The position numbers and the translations under genes are program-made. A stretch of 64,000 nucleotides of DNA from assembly GCA_032717465.1 (NCBI GenBank), contig CM064663.1:15271684-15335683 (forward strand), read 5' to 3'. The DNA is from Coenobita brevimanus. Taxonomy: Eukaryota > Arthropoda > Malacostraca > Decapoda > Coenobitidae. The notes under the pieces are model-generated. The model was not told where the DNA came from, ran no database searches, and saw only the letters and a list, made by a program, of their open reading frames with translations. Each line of letters begins with the position of its first letter. The first letter of the stretch is position 1. Positions 45,270-55,109 of this stretch are shown here, piece after piece.

Positions 45270-45614
45270 CTTAATGATCGAACTCTCCAAAATGGTTTGA
45301 TAGCGGTTGTGCCGGAACAATGGCCCAAGAGTCATTACCATGTAACTCTTACTTAAAATAAAAAATATCCGAATCACTTTCTTCGTTTAAAATTGCTGGA
45401 AACCATGCAAAGACTGTGGTAAACCTTGCCAAATCAAACTTTCTTCAAAATCAAGCATCAGAACTACTTAACAACCCTAATGACAATAGAATATTCATGT
45501 CAACTCTACATTTTTTCAATAATAACTTTAAGAAGACATCATCCATTCCCCCACTAAAATCTTCAGATGGTAACATTATAAATTACCCGCTGTTTGTAAC
45601 CATTTGTAATAATG
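45270..45614 (+). pseudogene. LINE fragment (endonuclease-RT linker), cut by the BEL element
   Basis: After a stop-containing start (WFDSGCAGTMAQ), the frame gives NHAKTVVNLAKSNFLQNQAS, ELLNNPNDNRIFMSTLHFF and SSIPPLKSSDGNIINYP. This is the linker that precedes RT in Jockey/CR1-type LINEs. It ends at the BEL LTR boundary and I could not find its continuation on the other side. Confidence 0.6.
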
Positions 45615-46575
45615 TGGGGGAAAAATTAGAAAAATTTAGAATATACCCCCGGTAGTGTCGTAAATATTTAACTGGCTAATCACTTGCACTAAACAAGACA
45701 AAAATAGGCCTACAACACTACATAATTTGTCCGGATATATATGTCTTACTCCCAGGACTCACCTGGATCGTAATGACTTGTAGGTTGTGTTCCCTACTAA
45801 GCAACTAAACGATCTATTTAAGGATCCTCAAATAAAAGCTGGAAACCCTGGTGAAATATTATTCGCTCAGTCTTTCGCCACTAAGGGTCATTTAGTTACT
45901 TAGCTTAAGAGTAGCAATGGAGAGGCTTGTAGGTTGTTGCCATATGGTCGGAGTTGTTGAAGATGTTGCTTGTTGCTAGTGCTTGGCGGATTACTGGAGG
46001 TTACGGCCTGGACCAAATACGTACTTTTTACGTAAGCATTACTATTTACACTATTTATAAATTAAAGTGAATTGATAATGTTCATTCCCATCTAGGAGGA
46101 AGCACTGTCGTAAATTAATTAATCAGTCCAGTCTGTCCCAACTGAATTCTCTCTCAATACCACGAGAGTGGTTAGACTGCTTCCAAGCGTGACTAAGGCA
46201 TGACTGGGACTGCCTCTGACTCGACTCGAGATCATCTGAGACTAAGACTCAATGAATTAGGACTGAGAGCGTGGGCGAGAGCCCGAGCAACTGAGGTCTC
46301 GAGACTCGTAATTGACCGAGGCCTAGCCGAGATTAAAACTTAGACCTCTGGAGAGAAGAACAGAGGCGATCCACCAATCAAATAACTAAAAATGCATATG
46401 TGCACATTCCATCCATGGCTGGGAAAAAGACTAAATTATGAACCATAGTATAAATATACGTAATCCTATATACCCATCACCCTGGGTTACGTATAATACA
46501 TTATACTTCCAAAATACGACTGCCCATCACCAACTAAAATAAAAAATGGGAGGAATTATTCCTAAATTTCCGACA
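45615..46575 (-). repeat. BEL 3' LTR
   Basis: 961 bp, starting TGGGGGAAAAATTAG on the plus strand and ending TTCCGACA. It is about 99% identical to the 5' LTR by eye (for example GACTTGTAGG here against GACGTGTAGG there). Confidence 0.93.
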
Positions 46576-46593
46576 TCCTGGGGGCCAAGAAAT

Positions 46594-49500
46594 CTATACA
46601 TCACCCCGTTTAATTAACTCCCCCAGGTGAGCTCGGAACCGTTGTGCGGCTCCCCGCTGTGGTCTATCTGAGCTTCCTGCATCTGTATCCCTACGGCCAT
46701 GAGTAACGTCCCCGAGTGCTGTATTAAGCGCCTCCGGACGGGAACTCACGGCTGTTTCTAATGGATATAATTTACTGATAGTCCTGAGTACAAGGCCTTG
46801 GGCCATCTTTAACTTCACTGTACGAACTATCCCTTGCTTATCCGGATAGCATTCAATAACTTTCCCCAATGGCCAACTATTCCTTGACTTATCAGTGTGA
46901 ATTAACACTACATCCCCCTCCTTAATATCAACATCCGTTTTATTAGCCGACTTTTGGCGTGCATGTCTATCAAGAAGGGATGACAAATATTGAGTTTTCC
47001 ATGAATCCTGCCATTTGTTAATCAATTTGGATAACTGATGGTACTTAGTGTTCAATTTATCAGCTTCAATGTAAGAGGGATCCAAATCATAGGGTGCCGT
47101 AGTTATTGCAGGCAAGGAGTCCAATCGATATCCACAAATAAGATGAGAAGGAGTGAGGGCTTCTGGCTCATCGAGGCTGTTAAGGACATACGTTAAGGGG
47201 CGGTTGTTAACACGGCATTCCACTTCCGTAATTATAGTGTGTAAATCATCCATGTTTACTGGTTTTCTGAATAATACCTTTTTAAGACACCCTTTTACTA
47301 TGCCTATTAGTCTCTCATAGAAACCACCGAACCATGGAGCTCTCGGCGGTATGAATTTCCACTCACATTCTCTGCTGGTGAATTCATCTTGGACTTCTGC
47401 ACTCTGCAGGACCTGATGTAGAAGTTCGGATCCTAATTTAAAATTATAAGCGTTGTCACTGATAATTAATTTCGGGCAAGATCTCGACACAAATCTTCTA
47501 TAAGCATTCAAAAAAGTTTCGGCAGTTAAATCTGTGACCAACTCCAAGTGAACTGCCCTGGTGACAGCGCAAGTAAACAGTACCACATACACCTTTTGCT
47601 CTTGTAGGGTGTCTGGTTTCAAGACTTCCATATAGCCTGTATAATCTAAACCGATTATTTCAAAAGGTCTAGCTTCTTCCACCCGCTCTTTAGGTAAGGG
47701 TGGTGGTGAAGGATAATGATACGGTCGTCCTTCTAACCTCTTACATGTATAGCAGGATTTAATTGTAGATTTCACAACTTGTCGGCCTTTAGGGATCCAG
47801 AAGTTTTCTCGCAATTTGCACAATGTATCAGAAACACCACCATGCAAAGTGGTTTCATGAGCATATAGGACCAATAATTTCGTCAAATGTTGCTGTCTAG
47901 GCAACAACAGTGGAAATTTAGTGTGAAAGGGGAGACCAGCTTGGTCCAGCCTACTACTACATCTGATCAAATCATTGTGCTCAAATAAGTTTAAACTCTT
48001 AACCAAATCTGGCATCCTTGTTACAAGTGGTTTCTGAAAATATTGGTAAACTTCGGGGAAGCTACTCTTCTGTAAGTATAGCAACCAATATTGGTGGGGT
48101 TTCATTAGGTTTAGAATTTTGTTCCCCCTAATCTTTTGCAAAAATTGGAAAACCAAACTGGTGATCTTTATTAACTTCTTCCAACTACCAACTCTTTCCG
48201 GATCAAACAAGGGTTCAAGTTCTTTTTCCTGAACTTCTAGGACAGTCAGCGCATTAGGCTCCATCTTCGTCTTAAATTTCTGTTCTGGCCAAAGATCTTT
48301 ATTATTCAACCATTCCGGACCATGAAACCAGGAGTCACTATTTATAAATTTATCATACGTTAGGCCTCTAGTTAACAAATCAGCTGGGTTATCTTTAGTT
48401 GTGAGATGGAGATAATAACAGTCAGGATCAGCATCTCTCATATCTTGTACTCGATTTTTGACATACAAGATGTTACTTTTATTGTTCACTACCCATTGAA
48501 GGGCTACTTCACTGTCTGACCATATATAGGTGGTATTATTCTTTATATTACTTAAGGTCTTCCTGATATACACCCCAAAATGGACTGCTACATACATGGC
48601 TGTTAGTTCTAACTGAGGTAAAGTTTTACCTTTTAGAGGAGCTACTCTTGCCTTAGAAGATAAAATTATAGGAACATCCTCATAATTACTGATGTAAGCA
48701 ACTACTCCATAAGCCTTGGGTGAAGCATCACAAAACAGATGTAAATCATAGGAAAAACCTTCTTTTCCCACCATTCTCGGAAATTTAACACTTGCTAGGT
48801 TGTTGCATTCTTTTGAGAGGGTTTCCCAACTCTCCAGCAAGTCTGTAGGTAAAGGGTCATCCAAGCCTAATTTTCTGGTCCATGTTTGTTGAATTAGAAT
48901 TTTTAAAGGAATAGTTAGGGGAGAAAATAGTCCTAGGGGATCAAAAATTTTACTAATGTTACTTAATAAAGATCTTTTGCTATCAACTGTATCCCACTCT
49001 ACATTTTTTACATTAAGGACATCAATGTCTGGATCCCACCACAATCCTAATATTTTATTACAGACTTCAGAATCAGAATTTATTTCAGTGGAGTTAGATG
49101 TCCACTCCTGCAATGGCATGTTAGCCTCTTGCATAATCTTGTTGGCTATCAGATGAAATTTCTTTAGATCCTCCTCAGTATTTACAGTCCCCTGAAGATT
49201 GTCCATATATAGCGAATCTTTAATTTGGTTAGCCACTTCTATATTTTCTTTTTGCTGCTCTAAGTGATAATTTAGCGTCATTTGCAACAAGAAGGGTGAG
49301 CTAGTGGCTCCAAAAAGGACTGATTTAAATCTGTAAGTTACCAGAGAACTGTTATCATCATGAGGATTACTTGGCCACAAAAATCTGGTGAAATCCCTGT
49401 CTTCTTCTTGAAGTCCTATCCGTAAAAAAGCTTTGCTGATGTCTGCTGTAAAGGCATATTCATTAGTTCTGAATTTTAGCAGCACATCTAATAGATTTTT

Positions 49501-49968
49501 GGTTAGAGTTGGACCAGTGCCTAATTTGGCACTACAATCAAATACTATTCGCACAGGTGTAGTCTTACTGTCTCTCATTACTGCCAAATGAGGAATATAA
49601 TGAGTATTTTGTCCAACCTGTGCCTGCTTAACTTCCTCAATAAACCCCTTTTCTAAATGACTCTTGATTAACTGATCATATTTATCTAGTAAATCTCCTT
49701 CACCTTTAAGTCTCTTTAAATTTGAATTTAGGCGATTAAGAGCTAATTTATGATTTGTGGGCAAACTAGGTCGATTGACTTTCCAAGGAAGTTTTACCCA
49801 ATATTGGTCATCATAGTAATGAACAGTCTTTTTATAATTTTCAAGCACAAAAGCTTCTTCGTGAGTTACCTGTTCAGGTTTAATGCCAATGCTATCCATT
49901 TTCCACAAATTGGAAATGTCAGGCTCTTCTGAATTTAGTGAGGGCTGCAAGCATATATTCGTTACCAT
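46594..49968 (-). CDS. BEL/Pao pol: RT, RNase H, integrase (1124 residues)
   Basis: Open throughout. RT lies at about 120-270: VRIVFDCSAKL, AFTADISKAFLRIGL with motif A Asp176, VLFGATSSPFLLQ and the catalytic box YMDN at 254-257 (Pao-type variant of Y-x-D-D). RNase H has LFCDASPKAYGVVAY. The integrase zinc finger has TLHGGVSDTLCKLRENFW and CYTCKRLEG. The core has IGLDYTGYM, LIISDNAYNF and FGGFYERLIGIVKG, giving D, D, E. The C-terminal RNSWPLGKVIECYP segment fits DUF5641. The start is uncertain: the natural polyprotein continues from gag-protease, and the ATG used lies downstream of the frameshift. It ends 18 bp from the 3' LTR. Confidence 0.93.
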   Translation of the reverse strand: MVTNICLQPSLNSEEPDISNLWKMDSIGIKPEQVTHEEAFVLENYKKTVHYYDDQYWVKLPWKVNRPSLPTNHKLALNRLNSNLKRLKGEGDLLDKYDQLIKSHLEKGFIEEVKQAQVGQNTHYIPHLAVMRDSKTTPVRIVFDCSAKLGTGPTLTKNLLDVLLKFRTNEYAFTADISKAFLRIGLQEEDRDFTRFLWPSNPHDDNSSLVTYRFKSVLFGATSSPFLLQMTLNYHLEQQKENIEVANQIKDSLYMDNLQGTVNTEEDLKKFHLIANKIMQEANMPLQEWTSNSTEINSDSEVCNKILGLWWDPDIDVLNVKNVEWDTVDSKRSLLSNISKIFDPLGLFSPLTIPLKILIQQTWTRKLGLDDPLPTDLLESWETLSKECNNLASVKFPRMVGKEGFSYDLHLFCDASPKAYGVVAYISNYEDVPIILSSKARVAPLKGKTLPQLELTAMYVAVHFGVYIRKTLSNIKNNTTYIWSDSEVALQWVVNNKSNILYVKNRVQDMRDADPDCYYLHLTTKDNPADLLTRGLTYDKFINSDSWFHGPEWLNNKDLWPEQKFKTKMEPNALTVLEVQEKELEPLFDPERVGSWKKLIKITSLVFQFLQKIRGNKILNLMKPHQYWLLYLQKSSFPEVYQYFQKPLVTRMPDLVKSLNLFEHNDLIRCSSRLDQAGLPFHTKFPLLLPRQQHLTKLLVLYAHETTLHGGVSDTLCKLRENFWIPKGRQVVKSTIKSCYTCKRLEGRPYHYPSPPPLPKERVEEARPFEIIGLDYTGYMEVLKPDTLQEQKVYVVLFTCAVTRAVHLELVTDLTAETFLNAYRRFVSRSCPKLIISDNAYNFKLGSELLHQVLQSAEVQDEFTSRECEWKFIPPRAPWFGGFYERLIGIVKGCLKKVLFRKPVNMDDLHTIITEVECRVNNRPLTYVLNSLDEPEALTPSHLICGYRLDSLPAITTAPYDLDPSYIEADKLNTKYHQLSKLINKWQDSWKTQYLSSLLDRHARQKSANKTDVDIKEGDVVLIHTDKSRNSWPLGKVIECYPDKQGIVRTVKLKMAQGLVLRTISKLYPLETAVSSRPEALNTALGDVTHGRRDTDAGSSDRPQRGAAQRFRAHLGELIKRGDV

Positions 49969-50125
49969 AGCAACCTGAATTGCTTTCCTTGTACTTACAA
50001 ACTTGTCAGGAATATGGCCATATACAACTAATCCTCCTTGTACTTTTAGGAAATTTATGCCCTTGAATTTAATGAGACCATAAACTAATTTAGGATAGAA
50101 ATCAGCACCAATAAGGAGATCTATT

Positions 50126-51778
50126 TTATCTGTGATCAGTCAAACCAGGATCAGATACTTTAATTTGTTGATCTTTCAAATAGGTCAAACACTTCTCTAG
50201 ACCATCTGTTCTTATGTTGTTAGGTAAGGTGTCTCTAACCACAGCCTCTAGTCTAGTGTACTTCCTGCCAGCTTTAACAGTAATCTTAACTAGCTGATAT
50301 TCTCTTCTCTGATCTTCACTAATGAAGCCGGACAGCTGTAAATTAATCGTACCACTAGGCTTTAATTTAAGCTTGTTTACTAGGTCCTGAGAAATGAATG
50401 TCCTCTGTGATCCTTGGTCATAAAGAACTTTTGCTTTAATTTGAGATTTATTCTTAATAATATGAACAGCTCCAACCGGTAAAGCAGTTGAGATGGTATG
50501 TTGATTTGTTGGAGTGACTGAGCAAATTTGTGAATTAAGTGTATTCAGCTTATCACACAAGACATTGTGATGAAACCTCTTTTCACAAAGGTCACATCTT
50601 TTCAAATTGAAGTTACATTGATCAGTCTTGTGCCTACAAGTACATCTACCACACCGTCCTATCTGTTCGAGTCTTTCTACACGAGTAGAACGACCTGAAT
50701 ACGCCTCACAGCTCTTGGACAGATGTGCTCCATCACACAAAATACACTTCAGCTGCTGAGCTGGCTGCTGACTAGCCGATGCAGAGGTTTGTGACTGAGC
50801 ATTCTTGGGAGATGTGGGTGAAGATACTTGTTCTGAAGTGTGGTAAATCTTAGGAATTGATTTAGGAGATAATTTGACTTTATCAGGCTTCTCTTTAGTT
50901 AAAGCACCTTTAGTACTGGAATCTGATTTAGCTTCAGGCCCTTTGGACTCTAAATGATGAATAACTTTTAATAATGAGTCCCTAATTTCCTGTAGCTGGG
51001 GATAATCTTCATTTGTTACATGCTGGATTCTCTCAATAGTTTTACTGGGTAACTTTTTCATTACTAGTGGAGAGATAAGCCAACTGGAACTACATAAATC
51101 ACACCCCATTTTTTCCAATTTCCTAAGGGTGCATTCTAGATTAGCCCTAAATTCGGCCAAGGAATTAAAAGTATGAATAGGAGTTTTAAGGTGTAGCAGT
51201 CGCATTGCAAGTTCGTGCTGATTTCTCTTAGGATTATCAAAAGTTGCCTTAAGTAGCTGCACTGCACTGCTATATCCATCACTTTCTATACTGAAACCAT
51301 CGATGAGTTTCTTCACGTCACCTAACACTCCTCTTAAATAATTTAATTTGTCTACTGGACTAAGATCTTTTCTGGAATCAATACTGGCAACAAATTGATC
51401 CCAGAAGGAATTCCAATTAGCCGAAGTGCCATCAAACTCGGGTAGTTTAAGTGTGGGCAGCTTCGACTCAGCCCTTGGACAAGTTAAATGGGTAGACTCA
51501 CTTTTCAGAGAGGAATTAATTTGAGCTATTAGTAGGCAAATTCTCTCTTCTTCATTAGTCTTAGCTATAAAAATTTCATTAAATTCATCATCGTCCTTTG
51601 TGGCTTCCAATAAAGAATCATAAAGTGTTCCCATGACAGTCAGCTGGTTCTGTAATTGCTGGCTCCAGGCCTTAAGTTTAGTGTAGTCTTTGTCAGAGGA
51701 TTGGAATTCATCATTTACTTTACCACTGAGAGTGGTGACATAGGCCTTATGGCCTGCAATCCTCCTTGACAAGGACAT
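50126..51778 (-). CDS. BEL/Pao gag and protease (550 residues)
   Basis: An N-terminal coiled region leads to a DUF1759-type capsid segment (LPTLKLPEFDGTSANWNSFW near 130-150, then LLHLKTPIHTFNSLAEF and LISPLVMKKLPS). Cysteine clusters follow (CILCDGAHLSKSC near 345; CGRCTCRHKTDQC and CDLCEKRFHHNVLC). A DUF1758-type retropepsin follows, with AKVLYDQGSQRTFISQDLV (active-site D-x-G) near 460. The frame stops at 50126 just after GLTDHR. The next frame carries on with the protease end and pol, so a one-base shift at about 50130 is the only lesion seen. Some families use programmed shifting here, but a mutation is as likely. Confidence 0.88.
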   Translation of the reverse strand: MSLSRRIAGHKAYVTTLSGKVNDEFQSSDKDYTKLKAWSQQLQNQLTVMGTLYDSLLEATKDDDEFNEIFIAKTNEEERICLLIAQINSSLKSESTHLTCPRAESKLPTLKLPEFDGTSANWNSFWDQFVASIDSRKDLSPVDKLNYLRGVLGDVKKLIDGFSIESDGYSSAVQLLKATFDNPKRNQHELAMRLLHLKTPIHTFNSLAEFRANLECTLRKLEKMGCDLCSSSWLISPLVMKKLPSKTIERIQHVTNEDYPQLQEIRDSLLKVIHHLESKGPEAKSDSSTKGALTKEKPDKVKLSPKSIPKIYHTSEQVSSPTSPKNAQSQTSASASQQPAQQLKCILCDGAHLSKSCEAYSGRSTRVERLEQIGRCGRCTCRHKTDQCNFNLKRCDLCEKRFHHNVLCDKLNTLNSQICSVTPTNQHTISTALPVGAVHIIKNKSQIKAKVLYDQGSQRTFISQDLVNKLKLKPSGTINLQLSGFISEDQRREYQLVKITVKAGRKYTRLEAVVRDTLPNNIRTDGLEKCLTYLKDQQIKVSDPGLTDHR

Positions 51779-51998
51779 ATTGAACCAAGTCTGAAAATCA
51801 AAATTAATAGAATCACTAAATGTAGCCTACAGCAATGAAACCACTAGAATTAAATTAACTAAATGTACATAGAAGAATTCAGCATCAAACAGCAATACTA
51901 AGAATGATACATAAATCTGAACAACTAAATTAATAGTACAATTAAATTTAGATTACAAATTAAAGCGTTCTAGGGGTTACTACAAAATTAATCCATAT

Positions 51999-52580
51999 TT
52001 AGTTTGTGTTAGCAATCCACTGATCATAATGAAATTTAATAGCTCCTCGCACCTTGGCCCAAATTCTACGTCTTCCTTCCCAAGTAGGGTGAATTTGGTC
52101 CATGACTCGTACCTCCAGAGGATAGGTCTTACCACCAAGCAAAATAATTTTCCCTTTTAGTTCCTTGGTTATTTTCTTATTAACCGCGTTCATGATCTTA
52201 TTGTAAACAATGGGATCTACATATCGAGGATGATTATGTGGATATTCCCTCTTTTCTACAGTGCACATCACACATTTAGCACCTGCATCTTCTATAGCCT
52301 CATTAATTTGTAGTAGTGTAGCCACTAAGTCATGCACGTCAGTTGACTCATTAATATCGTTTCCCCCCAACATGACTATAACCAAATTATAGCCAGGTCT
52401 AAGTACTTCTGCAAATTCCTCGTACTCAAAAAACTTGTCTGCTCTGGCACCCCCTACTCTGATCATCTCCATGGTCACCAAGGGCCATGGTGAAGGCACA
52501 GACATCAAGGTGTCACAGGTGACCAGAGAGTGGCCTATATAAGCCACCCGATAATAATTTAATTCCAGAGCAGTCGCCAT
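51999..52580 (-). CDS. SGNH/GDSL hydrolase-like ORF inside the BEL element (193 residues)
   Basis: An intact frame between the primer-binding site and gag. Block I is VAYIGHSLV with Ser18 as candidate nucleophile. Block II is VGGARADKF (Gly43-44). Block III is VIVMLGGNDINES with Asn74-Asp75. Block V is VMDQIHPTWEGRRRIW with Asp161 and His164. Spacing and length fit small SGNH esterases/lipases. No signal peptide or membrane segment is evident, so it is probably intracellular. The substrate cannot be inferred. The ORF starts 16 nt inside the primer site and ends 220 nt before gag, leaving room for an intron or separate translation. It shares only the fold signature with the esterase-like part of CR1 ORF1 at 20 kb. 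Confidence 0.8.
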   Translation of the reverse strand: MATALELNYYRVAYIGHSLVTCDTLMSVPSPWPLVTMEMIRVGGARADKFFEYEEFAEVLRPGYNLVIVMLGGNDINESTDVHDLVATLLQINEAIEDAGAKCVMCTVEKREYPHNHPRYVDPIVYNKIMNAVNKKITKELKGKIILLGGKTYPLEVRVMDQIHPTWEGRRRIWAKVRGAIKFHYDQWIANTN

Positions 52581-52595
52581 GTTGGAGTGTTAACA

Positions 52596-52613
52596 ATCCG
52601 GTTCGAAGGACCA
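52596..52613 (-). promoter_or_regulatory. Primer-binding site, tRNA-Tyr type
   Basis: In element orientation it reads TGGTCCTTCGAACCGGAT, five bases inside the 5' LTR. Its complement ends TCGAAGGACCA, the 3' end of animal tRNA-Tyr, whose acceptor stem starts CCTTCGA. Reverse transcription of the element would be primed here. Confidence 0.8.
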
Positions 52614-52618
52614 CTTTC

Positions 52619-53579
52619 TGGGGGGAAAATTAGAAAAATTTAGAATATACCCCCGGTAGTGTCGTAAATATTTAACTGGCTTATCACTTGCACTAAACAA
52701 GACAAAAATAGGCCTACAACACTACATAATTTGTCCGGATATATATGTCTTACTCCCAGGACTCACCTGGATCGTAATGACGTGTAGGTTGTGTTCCCTA
52801 CTAAGCAACTAAACGATCTATTTAAGGATCCTCAAATAAAAGCTGGAAACCCTGGTGAAATATTATTCGCTCAGTCTTTCGCCACTAAGGGTCATTTAGT
52901 TACTTAGCTTAAGAGTAGCAATGGAGAGGCTTGTAGGTTGTTGCCATATGGTCGGAGTTGTTGAAGATGTTGCTTGTTGCTAGTGCTTGGCGGATTACTG
53001 TAGGTTACGGCCTGGACCAAATACGTACTTTTTACGTAAGCATTACTATTTACACTATTTATAAATTAAAGTGAATTGATAATGTTCATTCCCATCTAGG
53101 AGGAAGCACTGTCGTAAATTAATTAATCAGTCCAGTCTGTCCCAACTGAATTCTCTCTCAATACCATGAGAGTGGTTAGACTGCTTCCAAGCGTGACTAA
53201 GGCATGACTGGGACTGCCTCTGACTCGACTCGAGATCATCTGAGACTAAGACTCAATGAATTAGGACTGAGAGCGTGGGCGAGAGCCCGAGCAACTGTGG
53301 TCTCGAGACTCGTAATTGACCGAGGCCTAGCCGAGACTAAAACTCAGACCTCTGGAGAGAAGAACAGAGGCGATCCACCAATCAAATAACTAAAAATGCA
53401 TATGTGCACATTCCATCCATGGCTGGGAAAAAGACTAAATTATGAACCATAGTATAAATATACGTAATCCTATATATCCATCACCCTGGGTTACGTATAA
53501 TACATTATACTTCCAAAATACGACTGCCCATCACCAACTAAAATAAAAAATGGGAGGAATTATTCCTAAATTTCCGACA
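52619..53579 (-). repeat. BEL 5' LTR
   Basis: 961 bp, the direct partner of 45615-46575. The promoter and transcription start of the element should lie inside. I did not identify a clear TATA box. Confidence 0.93.
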
Positions 53580-54285
53580 AATAATATGTAGTATGTAAGT
53601 ATAGCATGTAAGTATTGTAAGTGCGATCGCAGTAGGGCCCCACTGATCGGTTACTAATGTCTGGCCTGATTCAAATTTGCTGAACCATGAGTTTGAAGCC
53701 GCACCACCGCCCTAGCCGGTGAGAGTCGAGCAGTTAGCAACGGTCTGGGGACGGATAAGGGTGGTGTTCATACGGCTGCTGTGTGGAGATAAAAGGCGGT
53801 ACTTAATATATTAGCAGAAAACTACTCCGAGACTTTGAATTCACTTACGACTGGCGTTAAGGGGGATTAACATTCTTAACCCTAGATAGGATGACCTGTG
53901 CCATATGGATACACCGCCAGGGTGCGTTTAAGTTTCGCGGTTAATAGTGTCCAGAAAAATGGGTAATGGGCAAAATTATTCTTTACACCAAGCAGTCCTG
54001 AGTCAGCCTATGCTGTTTCTGCCCGCAGGCTCAAGTTCCCATCATTCTCGACTCTCTGGTGAGTACCTGTGTATCCAACTGGCACATATCTTCCTGTAGC
54101 ATATAATTAAAAAAAAAAAAAAAAGCAGAAGAGCCATTCTGGTCAAGGTCGAAGACTTGAACGCACATTTTGAGTGTTTTAGGCACAATATGACCATGTA
54201 CATGCATGTAACATGTCCCACTATGTGCACTACAAAGTAGTATATATGGTTTTCTTTGGTTTTTAGTGTATTTGTGTAGGTAATG
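53580..54285. other. Unassigned DNA
   Basis: No gene was recognised. It contains a T/A-rich stretch with a 16-base A-run at about 54109. Confidence 0.45.
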
Positions 54286-54760
54286 GAGGCAAAACAAGCT
54301 AAGTAGCTGTTCCACACAGAGATGGCAGTATATTCTGAAGCTGGAGTACGAGTATTTCAAGAGGACTGTTGACATCACATTAGAACCCCTAAGTGACACT
54401 GAAACCCTTGATTGTTATTGTGGGTGATGGGGAATTGACCTAGCGTAGCAGTGACCCCGTAATGGGGTGGTTTTTAGGGTCAATTGTGGCCGGAACAATG
54501 GGTAACTGGGAATTGTTATTTACAGGTGTGTAGTCATGGGCCCAAAACGAACAAGATACCTTTTAGACGAAGAGCTGGCAATGTATCTGAAGTCAGAGGA
54601 GTTCAGCAGGACTGCTGACACCACACTGGAAACCAAGAGTGACACAGAAACCCGTGATGTTAGTTAGTGCGGGTGATGTGACACTGATTGAGGGCACCAG
54701 TGACCCTGGTGGTGGTGTGACGGACGTCATTGCACCACACAAGGACCCTCAAAAGGAGCC
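54281..54760 (+). pseudogene. Duplicated remnant of a transposase-like N-terminus
   Basis: Two diverged copies about 255 bp apart: 54281-54470 and 54536-54720. Each starts ATGG...CAAAACRA, contains GCTGGAG/AGCTGGCAATGTATCTGAAG, then GACTG(C/T)TGACA(C/T)CACA, GAAAC and GTGACAC(T/A)GAAACCC. The second begins MGPKRTRYLLDEELAMYLKS and has acidic residues resembling the piggyBac N-terminus. Both are stopped within about 50 codons. Assignment to piggyBac is tentative. Confidence 0.4.
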
Positions 54761-55109
54761 TGACACACTGAGTGGTTTGAGGGTAGTGGTGTATATCTTT
54801 ATTACCTGTTTCCATTTATGCCAGGCACACAGCTTTCTGTTAACCTAGGGTTGGCAGGCCGATTGTGTGATATTTAGGTATTAAATTTATAGGTTTAGGT
54901 AGTGTTTTTGCTCAATTCCATGTATGTGCATCTCAGGAAGGGAGTAAGTTAGTACTACTTTTTTCCTTCACTATTTTTTTCAAGTAACTTATAAATGTAT
55001 TTATTTTAGCCCAGTTTTATTAATTCCTAGTCATCTGGTCTATACGGGAGTTATATTTGTATTTCACCTCCATTAGTTTTGAATAAAACATCTTTGTATA
55101 TATTTTTTA
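54761..55109. other. Unassigned AT-rich DNA
   Basis: No coding or repeat structure was recognised. Confidence 0.5.

Larger units (their letters stand above)
45615..53579 (-). mobile_element. BEL/Pao LTR retrotransposon, almost intact, with an extra SGNH ORF
   Basis: Two 961-bp direct LTRs enclose, on the minus strand, a primer-binding site, an SGNH-hydrolase-like ORF, gag-protease and pol. LTR termini in element orientation are TGTCGG...CCCCCA. The LTRs differ at only about ten positions, so the insertion is recent. One frameshift near 50130 separates gag-protease from pol. AATAAT occurs next to both outer ends (45609-45614 region and 53580-53585), but the exact target duplication is not resolved. 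Confidence 0.92.
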
